Positions 1-5,712 of a stretch of DNA of 5,712 bases are shown in pieces. The notes beneath the pieces were generated by a model. The model did no database searches, was not told the DNA's origin, and worked only from the letters and a program-made list of their open reading frames with translations. A program made the translations under genes and the position numbers. The stretch comes from Bordetella parapertussis (GTDB lineage Bacteria > Pseudomonadota > Gammaproteobacteria > Burkholderiales > Burkholderiaceae_C), in the NCBI GenBank assembly GCA_943328885.2, contig CALQBT020000199.1, positions 1 to 5,712 of the forward strand, written 5' to 3'. Every line of letters begins with the position of its first letter. Within the stretch, counting starts at the first letter, position 1.

Positions 1-37
1 GCCCAAAGTTCAGCGTGTAGTTCTTGATTTCTGCCAT
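1..37 (-). CDS. nuoD: NADH-quinone oxidoreductase subunit D, first 12 codons (cut by left edge)
   Basis: Only the N-terminus is visible: MAEIKNYTLNFG, followed by a C that fits the family's next residue, Pro. This is the usual beginning of the 49-kDa-type subunit D of complex I, which with NuoB and NuoC forms the peripheral arm's quinone-binding module on the cytoplasmic side of the membrane. A GAGG ribosome binding site lies five bases before the ATG. Gene order nuoA-B-C-D supports the call. The oddity is that the same start, almost base for base, occurs again 151 bases upstream (154-188) and leads into a dead-end frame. This copy is taken as the functional one because only it continues past FG toward the expected sequence; the rest of the gene lies outside the window. 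Confidence 0.9.
   Translation of the reverse strand, partial: MAEIKNYTLNFG
3..37. repeat. Direct repeat copy A (true nuoD start)
   Basis: These 35 bases match positions 154-188 at 34 of 35 positions. The one difference is position 32 versus 183, which changes the second codon from GCA to GCT; both encode alanine. The match breaks immediately after the TTTGG of codons 11-12 on one side and at the ATG on the other. Confidence 0.95.
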
Positions 38-42
38 AGCTG

Positions 43-46
43 CCTC
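43..46 (-). promoter_or_regulatory. Ribosome binding site of nuoD overlapping the stop of the upstream short frame
   Basis: On the minus strand the bases TGAGGCAGCTATG contain GAGG five bases before the nuoD ATG. The TGA of the 47-codon frame (45-47) shares its GA with this site. Ribosomes finishing the short frame would therefore stop exactly on the nuoD start region, a layout typical of translational coupling. The coupling itself is inferred. Confidence 0.55.
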
Positions 47-54
47 AACACGCA

Positions 55-159
55 AGCCAAAGGTCGCGCTGAACTTCAGCGCAGGCCGGCTTGGCGCCAG
101 CCAAGCTCGACTTCGCATCAGCGAAGTCGATGCCGCGAAGCGCACGGCCGCAGCCAAAG
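55..159. repeat. Small palindromic element bounded by 8-base direct repeats
   Basis: The sequence AGCCAAAG occurs at 55-62 and again at 152-159. The 89 bases between them carry three consecutive hairpins. The first is GCGCTGAA/TTCAGCGC with one base between (66-82). The second is GCTTGGC/GCCAAGC with a four-base loop (89-106). The third is TCGACTTCGC/GCGAAGTCGA with loop ATCA (107-130), a perfect ten-base stem. Packing three perfect stems into 65 bases resembles REP/BIME or MITE-like intergenic elements. No transposase is present, so any movement would depend on a protein encoded elsewhere. Reading the 8-base repeats as a target-site duplication is inference. Confidence 0.6.
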
Positions 160-188
160 TTCAGCGTGTAGTTCTTGATTTCAGCCAT
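154..188. repeat. Direct repeat copy B (duplicate nuoD start)
   Basis: This is the second copy of the 35-base nuoD start, in the same orientation and 151 bases from copy A. It is followed on the minus strand by hairpin-rich sequence instead of the rest of nuoD. The single synonymous difference argues against a trivial assembly duplication. Confidence 0.95.
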
Positions 189-254
189 TACAGAATTCCA
201 TCAGCACGGCAATCTGCGACGCAGTTCGGCCGCAATCAAGCAGACGCCGCGCAA

Positions 255-390
255 CCGGCTTCGCCGGGCCGCTGGCGTGCCTTGCAGGCCGCGCCGGGAC
301 GTGCGACCCGGCCCCTCGCCAGGCTTGCAAGTTCCACCGTAACTTGCAAGTCCGGGCTCGGCCCTCTTGAGGGGGAGCGCCGAAGGCGCT
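255..390. repeat. Composite block of palindromes, REP-like intergenic repeat
   Basis: This block lies directly downstream of nuoC and contains at least five inverted repeats. They are CCGGC/GCCGG at 255-267, GCCGGG/CCCGGC at 293-312, a perfect ten-base stem CTTGCAAGTT/AACTTGCAAG with a seven-base loop at 324-350, CCCTC/GAGGG at 362-373, and AGCGCC/GGCGCT at 376-390. The last two, running on into CGGGGGTGG, resemble a short repeat I associate with gene junctions in Comamonadaceae genomes. There is no T-run after any stem on the minus strand, so it is not a canonical terminator. The structures could still stabilise or cut the nuo transcript between nuoC and nuoD. Confidence 0.6.
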
Positions 391-400
391 TCGGGGGTGG

Positions 401-1000
401 TCAATGTATTCCGCCATAGTTGTCTTCGCGGATGATTCTGGGGGTTATTTCGCGCGGCTCGATCGTGACAGGCTGGTAGATCACGCGCTTCTTTTCAGCG
501 TCGTAGCGCATCTCCACATGGCCAGAGACCGGGAAGTCCTTGCGCATGGGGTGGCCGATGAAACCGTAGTCGGTGAGGATGCGGCGCAGATCGACGTGGC
601 CGTCGAAAATCAAGCCGATCATGTCGAAGGCTTCGCGCTCGAACCAGCTCGCCGAGGACCACAAATCGGTCAACGAGGCCACGATCGGCAAATCGTCATC
701 GGGCGCAAACACCTTCAGTCGTACACGCCAGTTCAGGCTGAGGCTCAGCAAGTGAGAAACCGCGCAGTAGCGCGGGCCATCCCAGGGCCGGTCCTTCCAA
801 GTGCTGTAGTCGATGCCGCACAGGTCGATCAATTGCTCGAAGCTGAGCGTTGCGTCATCGCGCAAGGTCCGGGCGACGTCGAGGTAATCGGAAGCCATCA
901 CCGTCAGCGTGATTTCGCCCCGATCGCGCTTGAAAACCTTGATCTTGTCGCCGAGCGCGGCTTCCAGCGCGGCTTGCAACTTGTCGAGTCTTACCGTCAT
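401..1000 (-). CDS. nuoC: NADH-quinone oxidoreductase subunit C
   Basis: This 199-residue protein is the 30-kDa-type subunit of proton-pumping complex I (NADH to ubiquinone), located in the cytoplasmic arm beside NuoB and NuoD. The family signature fills residues 121-160: [15 protein letters not shown], then [11 protein letters not shown] and [12 protein letters not shown]. The C-terminus ends in NYGGIH. The start MTVRLDK is chosen because it lies one base after the nuoB stop and gives the usual length for a stand-alone NuoC. An upstream start near 1171 would add 57 residues that merely read nuoB in another frame. No clear ribosome binding site precedes it, so translation is probably coupled to nuoB. 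It is not fused to nuoD, unlike the NuoCD of enterobacteria. Confidence 0.97.
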   Translation of the reverse strand: MTVRLDKLQAALEAALGDKIKVFKRDRGEITLTVMASDYLDVARTLRDDATLSFEQLIDLCGIDYSTWKDRPWDGPRYCAVSHLLSLSLNWRVRLKVFAPDDDLPIVASLTDLWSSASWFEREAFDMIGLIFDGHVDLRRILTDYGFIGHPMRKDFPVSGHVEMRYDAEKKRVIYQPVTIEPREITPRIIREDNYGGIH

Positions 1001-1001
1001 G

Positions 1002-1481
1002 TCAGGCCCGGGCGATCGTGTTTTCGCGGCGAATCTTGCTCTGCAGTTGCAGGATGCCGTAGAGCAGCGCCTCGGCCGTCGGCGGACAGCCTGGCACGTA
1101 TACATCGACCGGCACGATGCGGTCACAGCCGCGAACCACTGAATAGCTGTAGTGGTAATAACCACCGCCATTGGCGCAAGACCCCATGCTCAGCACCCAG
1201 CGTGGCTCGGCCATCTGGTCATAGACCTTGCGCAATGCGGGGCCCATCTTGTTGCAAAGCGTGCCCGCCACGATCATCAGATCGCTCTGGCGCGGACTGG
1301 GTCGGAACAACATGCCGAAACGGTCGATGTCGTAGCGCGCAGCGCCAGCGTGCATCATCTCCACCGCGCAGCAGGCCAGACCGAAAGTCATCGGCCAGAG
1401 CGAGCCAGTCTTCGACCAGTTGATCAGTTTGTCCACCGAGGTGGTGACAAAGCCTTCTTTCAGAACGCCTTCAATGCCCAT
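1002..1481 (-). CDS. nuoB: NADH-quinone oxidoreductase subunit B (carries cluster N2)
   Basis: This 159-residue protein is the PSST-type subunit of complex I, which holds the terminal [4Fe-4S] cluster N2 that passes electrons to quinone. All four expected cysteines are visible: the adjacent pair Cys37-Cys38 in [10 protein letters not shown], Cys102 in [12 protein letters not shown], and Cys132 in [12 protein letters not shown]. The start [11 protein letters not shown] is preferred because GAGGA sits a few bases upstream and the length matches the family. A TTG at 1520 would add 13 residues without support. The gene lies 45 bases after nuoA and one base before nuoC, consistent with one operon. 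Confidence 0.97.
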   Translation of the reverse strand: MGIEGVLKEGFVTTSVDKLINWSKTGSLWPMTFGLACCAVEMMHAGAARYDIDRFGMLFRPSPRQSDLMIVAGTLCNKMGPALRKVYDQMAEPRWVLSMGSCANGGGYYHYSYSVVRGCDRIVPVDVYVPGCPPTAEALLYGILQLQSKIRRENTIARA

Positions 1482-1526
1482 GGTGATCCTCGTGTCCCTG
1501 TCTGCGCGCTGTTCAAACAAGCGCCG

Positions 1527-1886
1527 TCATTCCCAGTCCAACGCGCCTTTTTTCCACTCGTAGACGAATCCCACCACCAGGATGGTCAAGAACATCATCA
1601 TCGCCCAGAAACCTGAGGCGCCGATGTCGCGCAAGGACACGGCCCAGGGAAAGAGGAAGGCGATTTCGAGATCGAACAGGATGAAGAGTATGGCCACCAA
1701 GTAGTAGCGCACATCGAACTTCATGCGGGCGTCCTCGAAGGCCTCAAAGCCGCACTCGTAAGGGCTGTTCTTGGCCGCATCGGGGCGTTGAGGTCCGAGC
1801 AGGAACCCGAGCGCCTGGGGTGCAATGCCCACACCCACACCGACCAGGATGAACAGAATGACAGGAAGGTACTGCTGCAGGTCCAT
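1527..1886 (-). CDS. nuoA: NADH-quinone oxidoreductase subunit A
   Basis: This 119-residue inner-membrane subunit of complex I lies next to the quinone channel. Three hydrophobic helices are visible at about residues 8-30, 62-83 and 90-110. Between the first and second lies the conserved loop [20 protein letters not shown] (41-60, with Cys45), and helix two carries the acidic motif [11 protein letters not shown] (Asp72, Glu74). The protein ends in [11 protein letters not shown]. Length and motifs match the family fully. The ATG has no convincing Shine-Dalgarno sequence before it. It is the first gene of the nuo operon and follows tRNA-Leu by about 150 bases. That gap (1887-2037) holds a run of seven A on the plus strand (1926-1932) but no clear promoter or terminator. 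Confidence 0.97.
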   Translation of the reverse strand: MDLQQYLPVILFILVGVGVGIAPQALGFLLGPQRPDAAKNSPYECGFEAFEDARMKFDVRYYLVAILFILFDLEIAFLFPWAVSLRDIGASGFWAMMMFLTILVVGFVYEWKKGALDWE

Positions 1887-2037
1887 GGTGGCGATCAGGG
1901 CTTAAGAGTGCATGGCATCAGGTCAAAAAAACACGCACCTCAGTCAGCCAGCAGGTCGACCGCGGAGCGTGCCGCTCTTGCTCCCTGATATGCTGAGGGC
2001 GCTCGAACCCAGCTCGCGGCCGGGCTTGCTTAAAAAA

Positions 2038-2122
2038 TGGTGCCGTCGGCGAGACTCGAACTCGCACAGCTTTCGCCACTACCCCCTCAAGATAGCGTGT
2101 CTACCAATTTCACCACGACGGC
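2038..2122 (-). tRNA. tRNA-Leu, anticodon GAG
   Basis: On the minus strand the 85-base sequence begins GCCGTCG and ends CGACGGC-ACCA, giving a perfect seven-base acceptor stem with A as discriminator and the CCA end encoded. The anticodon stem CTATC/GGTAG (one G-U pair) closes the loop TTGAGGG, which puts GAG (plus-strand 2086-2088) at the anticodon, reading CUC and CUU leucine codons. A long variable arm follows (GGC-GAAA-GCT), as expected of a class II leucine tRNA, then the T arm GCGAG-TTCGAGT-CTCGC. It lies between secG and nuoA, an arrangement known in betaproteobacteria, and may be processed out of a longer transcript. Confidence 0.97.
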
Positions 2123-2129
2123 AATCTCA

Positions 2130-2145
2130 TTGGGCCTGGGCCCAA
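2130..2145. repeat. Perfect inverted repeat just 5' of the tRNA
   Basis: TTGGGCC and GGCCCAA flank a two-base spacer, giving a perfect seven-base inverted repeat. It ends seven bases before the mature tRNA 5' end on the minus strand. If transcribed, it would lie in the pre-tRNA leader close to the RNase P cleavage site; alternatively it could be a protein-binding palindrome. The symmetry is seen directly, but its role is unknown. Confidence 0.5.
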
Positions 2146-2190
2146 CAACTGTTCCGTTTGCTTGAGGCTTTGCTTACAGAACAGCTTCGA

Positions 2191-2198
2191 ATTCTATA
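2191..2198 (-). promoter_or_regulatory. Possible -10 element of a promoter for tRNA-Leu and nuo
   Basis: On the minus strand TATAGAAT lies about 70 bases upstream of the mature tRNA, inside the 158-base secG-tRNA gap. It resembles a sigma-70 -10 box (TAGAAT differs from TATAAT by one base). No good -35 hexamer is found at 16-18 bases spacing, so the call is weak. Confidence 0.25.
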
Positions 2199-2280
2199 CC
2201 GGAAAATGACCTCATCCGCGGGTTAGTGCGGAGGAATCAGGCAACTTTAAGCCTACCGATGCACAAGCGCTGGAACTGCT

Positions 2281-2679
2281 TTACTTGGTCGGAATGGTTC
2301 CCGGCGTGGCAGCCGATGCGACCGGGGCGGGCAGTGCAACCGCAGCACCGGGTATCAAGCCCGTACCACTGGCAGGCGCGCTGGCTGGAATGGCTGCGCG
2401 GTCGAGCACGCTGCTGCCGCTGCCCGCAGACCGGGACGCGACGCTGTTGGACATGTAAGCCAGCAACAAAGTGCTGACGAAAAACACCGCCGCGCAAGCC
2501 GCGGTAAAGCGGGACAAAAAGTTGGCGCTGCCGGTGGCGCCGAACAAGCTGCCCGAAGCCCCGCTGCCGAACGACGCCCCCATATCGGCACCCTTGCCGT
2601 GCTGGATCAGCACCAGGCCGATCATCGCGATGGCGGCCAGAAATTGCACCACCAGCACCATGTTTGTCCAAATCTGCAT
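2281..2679 (-). CDS. secG: Preprotein translocase subunit SecG
   Basis: This 132-residue inner-membrane protein is the small accessory subunit of the SecYEG channel, which assists SecA-driven export. Two transmembrane helices are evident (about 5-25 and 58-77). Between them lies the conserved Gly/Ser-rich loop with LIQHGKGADMGASFG and GSLFGATGSANFLSR (24-57). After residue 80 comes a low-complexity Ala/Ser/Pro tail of about 50 residues, variable in the family. A GGAGAG ribosome binding site lies eight bases before the ATG. It follows tpiA by 43 bases, in the same pairing seen in many proteobacteria, and is probably cotranscribed with it. Confidence 0.96.
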   Translation of the reverse strand: MQIWTNMVLVVQFLAAIAMIGLVLIQHGKGADMGASFGSGASGSLFGATGSANFLSRFTAACAAVFFVSTLLLAYMSNSVASRSAGSGSSVLDRAAIPASAPASGTGLIPGAAVALPAPVASAATPGTIPTK

Positions 2680-2722
2680 GACGTTTACTCTCCAGGAACT
2701 CAGTTCATGCGCGACGGGCTTG

Positions 2723-3463
2723 TCAGCCGGCCGCGCGACAGATGGCGACGAAATCGGCTGCCTTCAGGCTGGCACCACCGATCAGACCGCCGTCGATATC
2801 GGGTTGGCACAGCAAGCTCGCCGCGTTGTCGGGCTTCATGCTGCCACCGTACAGAATCTTCATGCCGTCAGCGTGGGCGGTTGCCGCGCCAAGCTGGGCG
2901 CGCAGCAGCGCATGCACCGATTGCGCCTGCTCGGGCGTGGCCACCCGACCCGTGCCAATGGCCCAGACCGGCTCATAGGCCACCACCATCTCACCAGCGC
3001 AATGGCCCAGCGCATGAATCACCGCCGAGAGTTGGCGCTTGACCACTGCCTCGGTCTGCCCGGCTTCGCGCTGCGCCAGCGTCTCACCCACGCAGACGAT
3101 GGGCGTGACGCCGCGCGCCAGCGCCGCCTTGGCCTTGTCGGCCACCAGTTGATCGCTCTCGGCATGGTACTGGCGACGTTCGCTGTGGCCGACGATCACA
3201 TAACGACAGCCGAACTCGGTCAACATCGCTGCCGACACCTCACCGGTGTAAGCGCCTTGCTCATGCGATGAACAATCCTGCGCGCCCCAGCGCAGATCGC
3301 TGCCCGCCAGCGCCACAGCCGTCTCCGACAGGTAGGGATAGGGCACACAGACCGCCACGTCGCAACCAAATGGCCGGGCTGCGGCAATGCCGGCCAGCAA
3401 CTCGGCATTGGCAGGGTGACTGCCGTGCATCTTCCAGTTGCCGGCCACGAGTTTGCGTCGCAT
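2723..3463 (-). CDS. tpiA: Triosephosphate isomerase
   Basis: This 246-residue cytoplasmic TIM-barrel enzyme interconverts dihydroxyacetone phosphate and glyceraldehyde 3-phosphate in glycolysis and gluconeogenesis. The catalytic set is complete: Asn9 and Lys11 in AGNWKM, His93 in IVGHSERR, and Glu164 in [12 protein letters not shown] with the flexible loop 6 that follows. The phosphate-binding motifs YGGS (205-208) and GLIGGASL (226-233) are present. Length is normal for a bacterial enzyme. GAGGAG lies seven bases before the ATG and abuts the stop codon of the upstream oxidoreductase, which ends only 12 bases away, so the two genes are very likely coupled in one transcript. Confidence 0.98.
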   Translation of the reverse strand: MRRKLVAGNWKMHGSHPANAELLAGIAAARPFGCDVAVCVPYPYLSETAVALAGSDLRWGAQDCSSHEQGAYTGEVSAAMLTEFGCRYVIVGHSERRQYHAESDQLVADKAKAALARGVTPIVCVGETLAQREAGQTEAVVKRQLSAVIHALGHCAGEMVVAYEPVWAIGTGRVATPEQAQSVHALLRAQLGAATAHADGMKILYGGSMKPDNAASLLCQPDIDGGLIGGASLKAADFVAICRAAG

Positions 3464-3475
3464 GACTTAGCTCCT

Positions 3476-4468
3476 CTACAGCGTCCAGTCCAGCACGATC
3501 TTACCGATGTGCTCGCCCGACTCCATCAGCGCGTGGGCTTGCGCGGCCTGCGCCGCCGGGAAAACGGTGTGGATCACTGGCTTGATACGGCCAGCCTCAA
3601 TCAATGGCCAAACATGCTGGCGCAAGGCACTGGCGATGGCCGCCTTGAACGCCACCGGACGCGGCCGAAGTGTCGAACCGGTGATCAGCAAGCGGCGGCG
3701 CAGCAATTCGCCGGCGTTGAAACCACTCTGGATGCCACCCTGCACCGCGATGATCACGATGCGGCCGTCATCGGCCACGCACTGGACCTCGCGAGCGACG
3801 TAGTCTCCCGCCACCATGTCGAGCACGACATCGGCACCCCGCCCACCCGTGGCCGTTTTGACCTCGGCGACGAAGTCCTGGGTTTTGTAGTTGATGCCAA
3901 CGTCAGCGCCGAGTGCAACACAAGCCGCGACCTTCTCATCGCTGCCGGCGGTCACCAGCACCTTGGAGCCCAACGCTTTGGCCAACTGGATCGCCGTCAC
4001 ACCGATGCCGCTGGATCCACCCTGGACCAGCAAGGTCTCACCGGCCTGCAGCCGGCCACGGTCGTAGACATTGGACCAGACGGTGAAAAAAGTCTCGGGC
4101 AGACTCGCCGCCTCGATATCGCTCAGACCCTTGGGTGAAGGCAGGCACTGCGCAATCGGCGCGCAGCACCGTTCGGCATATCCCCCACCCGCGACCAAAG
4201 CGCAGACGCGGTCGCCAAGTTTGAAGCCGGCAGCCGCCAACTCAGCCGGATCACCGCCGATGATGGTGCCGGCGATCTCCAGTCCAGGCAAGTCCGACGC
4301 CCCAGGCGGCGGTGCATAAGCGCCCTTGCGCTGCAGCACATCGGGCCGGTTGATGCCCGACGCACTGACACGGACCAGCAGTTCGCCGGCCGCAGCCACG
4401 GGCTCTGGGCGCTGGGTCTCGACCAACACCTCGGGGCCGCCGAAAGCGGTCATCGCAATTGCTCGCAT
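3476..4468 (-). CDS. Zinc-free MDR-family NAD(P)H:quinone oxidoreductase (PIG3-like)
   Basis: This 330-residue protein belongs to the medium-chain dehydrogenase/reductase superfamily, in the quinone oxidoreductase branch. It has an N-terminal GroES-like domain (start MRAIAMTAFGGPEVL, with SASGINRPDVLQRKG near 37-49). A Rossmann domain follows, with nucleotide-binding motif VQGGSSGIGVTAIQLAKALG at about 148-167 and GADVVLDMVAG further on. It ends GEHIGKIVLDWTL. The catalytic and structural zinc cysteines of true alcohol dehydrogenases are not apparent. It would reduce quinones or related enones with NAD(P)H; the real substrate cannot be read from sequence. Start 4468 is preferred to a TTG at 4504 because AGGA lies six bases upstream and the N-terminus matches the family. 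It sits 32 bases after pnp and 12 before tpiA. Confidence 0.93.
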   Translation of the reverse strand: MRAIAMTAFGGPEVLVETQRPEPVAAAGELLVRVSASGINRPDVLQRKGAYAPPPGASDLPGLEIAGTIIGGDPAELAAAGFKLGDRVCALVAGGGYAERCCAPIAQCLPSPKGLSDIEAASLPETFFTVWSNVYDRGRLQAGETLLVQGGSSGIGVTAIQLAKALGSKVLVTAGSDEKVAACVALGADVGINYKTQDFVAEVKTATGGRGADVVLDMVAGDYVAREVQCVADDGRIVIIAVQGGIQSGFNAGELLRRRLLITGSTLRPRPVAFKAAIASALRQHVWPLIEAGRIKPVIHTVFPAAQAAQAHALMESGEHIGKIVLDWTL

Positions 4469-4500
4469 GGTGGTTCCTGGTGACGGATCTGCGGGAAGCT

Positions 4501-5712
4501 TCAAGCTTGGCTGGCTGGCGGGGTGTCCGCCGCCGGCGCTGCCGGCGCAGCGCTTGCGACGGGTGCAGCGCTGACTGCTGTCGCAGGGTCAGCGGGATGA
4601 TCGGCAGCCGGTGCGTCGCTGCGCTCTGGACGATCGCTGCGCTCACGCCGCGGCGGACGATCGCCACGGTCAGGCCTCGGCCCACGGTCCGGCCGGTCGC
4701 CGTACTCACGACGCGGGGCGCGCTCGAAACGCTCTTCTTCCATGCCCTCAGGCCGCTCGATCAGTGCCTTCATCGACAGCTTGATGCGACCCTTCTCGTC
4801 GGTCTCCATCACCTTGACCTTGACGATCTGACCTTCTTTGAGGAAGTCGGTGACGTTCTCGACCCGCTGGTGGGCGATCTGGCTGATGTGCAGCAGGCCG
4901 TCCTTGCCAGGCAGGATGTTGACCAGCGCGCCAAAATCGAGGATCTTGGTGATCGCGCCTTCATAGACCTTGCCGATCTCGGCCTCGGCGGTGATCTCGG
5001 CGATGCGCTTCTTGGCGTGCTCGGCCTTGTCAGCGTCGGTCGAGGCGATCGTGATCGTGCCGTCTTCGCCGATATTGATCGTGCAGCCGGTCTCTTCGGT
5101 CAGCGCGCGGATCGTCGCCCCACCCTTGCCGATCACGTCACGGATCTTCTCGGGGTTGATCTTCATCGTGTACAGACGCGGTGCGAACTCAGACACCTCG
5201 GTCTTGGCTTCACCCACCGACTCCTGCATCCGACCCAGGATGTGCAAGCGGGCTTCCTTGGCTTGCGCCAGCGCGACCTGCATGATCTCCTTGGTGATGC
5301 CCTGGATCTTGATGTCCATCTGCAGCGCGGTGACGCCGCCCGTCGTGCCGGCGACCTTGAAGTCCATGTCGCCGAGGTGATCCTCGTCGCCCAGGATGTC
5401 GGTGAGCACCGCGAAACGGTTGCCATCTTTGATCAGACCCATCGCGATGCCCGCCACATGGGCCTTCATCGGCACACCGGCGTCCATCATCGACAGGCAG
5501 CCGCCGCAGACCGAGGCCATCGACGACGAGCCGTTGGATTCGGTGATCTCCGAGACCACGCGGATCGTGTAAGGAAAGTCTTCCTTGCTCGGCAGCGCGG
5601 CGATCAGTGCGCGCTTGGCCAAGCGGCCATGGCCGATCTCGCGGCGCTTCGGGCTGCCCACGCGCCCGGTCTCGCCGGTGGCGAACGGGGGCATGTTGTA
5701 GTGCATCATGAA
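4501..5712 (-). CDS. pnp: Polynucleotide phosphorylase, C-terminal 403 residues (cut by right edge)
   Basis: This is the 3'-to-5' exoribonuclease of RNA turnover, which releases nucleoside diphosphates by phosphorolysis. The frame runs off the right edge; roughly the first half of the protein is missing. Visible in order (residues of the visible part) are the second RNase PH core, with [20 protein letters not shown] at 1-20, the phosphate-binding [10 protein letters not shown] at 58-67, and the catalytic [12 protein letters not shown] at 108-119 (Asp111, Asp117, Lys119, matching E. coli Asp486, Asp492, Lys494). A KH domain (about 187-226, with IGKGG) and an S1 domain (about 245-316) follow. 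After residue 317 comes an unusual low-complexity tail of nearly 90 residues, first Arg/Asp/Pro-rich and then Ala/Pro-rich, ending ASQA. The core looks intact. Confidence 0.97.
   Translation of the reverse strand, partial: FMMHYNMPPFATGETGRVGSPKRREIGHGRLAKRALIAALPSKEDFPYTIRVVSEITESNGSSSMASVCGGCLSMMDAGVPMKAHVAGIAMGLIKDGNRFAVLTDILGDEDHLGDMDFKVAGTTGGVTALQMDIKIQGITKEIMQVALAQAKEARLHILGRMQESVGEAKTEVSEFAPRLYTMKINPEKIRDVIGKGGATIRALTEETGCTINIGEDGTITIASTDADKAEHAKKRIAEITAEAEIGKVYEGAITKILDFGALVNILPGKDGLLHISQIAHQRVENVTDFLKEGQIVKVKVMETDEKGRIKLSMKALIERPEGMEEERFERAPRREYGDRPDRGPRPDRGDRPPRRERSDRPERSDAPAADHPADPATAVSAAPVASAAPAAPAADTPPASQA

Larger units (their letters stand above)
45..188 (-). pseudogene. Truncated duplicate of the nuoD start forming a 47-codon frame
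   Basis: The frame opens with MAEIKNYTLNFG, identical in protein to the start of nuoD. It then departs into sequence unrelated to NuoD (CGRALRGIDFADAKSSLAGA and onward) encoded by hairpin-rich DNA, and ends at TGA seven bases before the true nuoD ATG. A GGAA sequence seven bases upstream of its ATG could serve as a weak ribosome binding site, so it may be translated. The divergent part looks like repeat DNA read in an open frame rather than a protein domain. It may be a non-functional relic, or it may act as a leader frame coupled to nuoD. No homology beyond the first 12 residues is recognised. Confidence 0.6.
38..400. other. Expanded nuoC-nuoD intergenic region (363 bases)
   Basis: No conventional gene is seen here. 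From nuoC towards nuoD the stretch holds the REP-like palindrome block (255-390), about 65 bases with no recognised feature (189-254), the duplicate nuoD start (154-188), the small hairpin element (63-151), and the nuoD ribosome binding site (43-46). Reading frames on the plus strand here have no recognisable protein content and are treated as chance. Confidence 0.85.

Noticed and set aside
55..390. CRISPR array or integron attC site
   Set aside because: The hairpins differ from one another, there are no regularly spaced identical repeats, and no cas or integrase gene is present.
1001..1171. A longer nuoC with 57 extra N-terminal residues
   Set aside because: The extra stretch only reads the nuoB coding sequence in another frame. 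The start at 1000, one base after the nuoB stop, gives the family length.
404..1423. A 339-codon open frame on the plus strand opposite nuoC and nuoB
   Set aside because: It lies entirely antisense to two well-conserved genes, has no recognisable domain, and is the kind of long open frame expected in GC-rich coding DNA.
1887..2037. The run of T at 1926-1932 and the T-run right after the tRNA CCA (minus strand) as intrinsic terminators
   Set aside because: The T-run at 1926-1932 has no strong GC-rich stem directly before it, and the stem beside the other T-run is the tRNA itself. TTGACC at 1921-1926 also lacks a matching -10 box, so no promoter was called.
2237..2671. A 144-codon frame overlapping secG in another minus-strand frame
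   Set aside because: It is a shadow of secG; the secG frame has the two membrane helices and conserved loop, and the other frame has no recognisable features.
4469..4504. TTG start extending the quinone oxidoreductase by 12 residues into the pnp stop
   Set aside because: The extra residues do not match the family, while MRAIAMTAFGG at 4468 does and has a ribosome binding site.

Overview
This window is a piece of chromosomal housekeeping DNA from a GC-rich betaproteobacterium. The protein sequences and gene order (pnp, quinone oxidoreductase, tpiA, secG, tRNA-Leu, nuoA, nuoB, nuoC, nuoD) fit the order Burkholderiales, most likely a member of or near the Comamonadaceae. That placement rests on recognised synteny and protein character; no search was run. 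Every gene lies on the minus strand, so transcription runs from the right edge to the left edge.

Right to left, the window holds the C-terminal 403 residues of polynucleotide phosphorylase (cut by the right edge), a zinc-free MDR-type NAD(P)H:quinone oxidoreductase, triosephosphate isomerase (tpiA), the SecG translocon subunit, and a tRNA-Leu with anticodon GAG and an encoded CCA end. The start of the complex I operon follows: nuoA, nuoB, nuoC and the first 12 codons of nuoD (cut by the left edge). Gaps among pnp, qor, tpiA and secG are 12 to 43 bases. nuoB and nuoC are one base apart. The tRNA sits between secG and nuoA, with about 150 bases on each side, so the nuo message may begin at, or be cut out by processing of, this tRNA.

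The unusual part is the 363-base nuoC-nuoD junction (38-400), where a short gap would be normal. It contains a second, truncated copy of the first codons of nuoD (154-188, 34 of 35 bases identical to the true start at 3-37). It also contains a compact set of three near-perfect hairpins (66-130) between matching 8-base direct repeats, and a second block of palindromes (255-390) resembling the intergenic repeats of Comamonadaceae genomes. The truncated copy makes a 47-codon reading frame whose stop codon overlaps the ribosome binding site of the real nuoD. Removing one 8-base repeat plus the hairpin segment (97 bases) would leave an exact in-frame 18-codon tandem duplication of the nuoD N-terminus. 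This suggests a duplication followed by insertion of a small palindromic element. Everything else is ordinary conserved core genome; I see no phage, CRISPR, insertion sequence or defence system.
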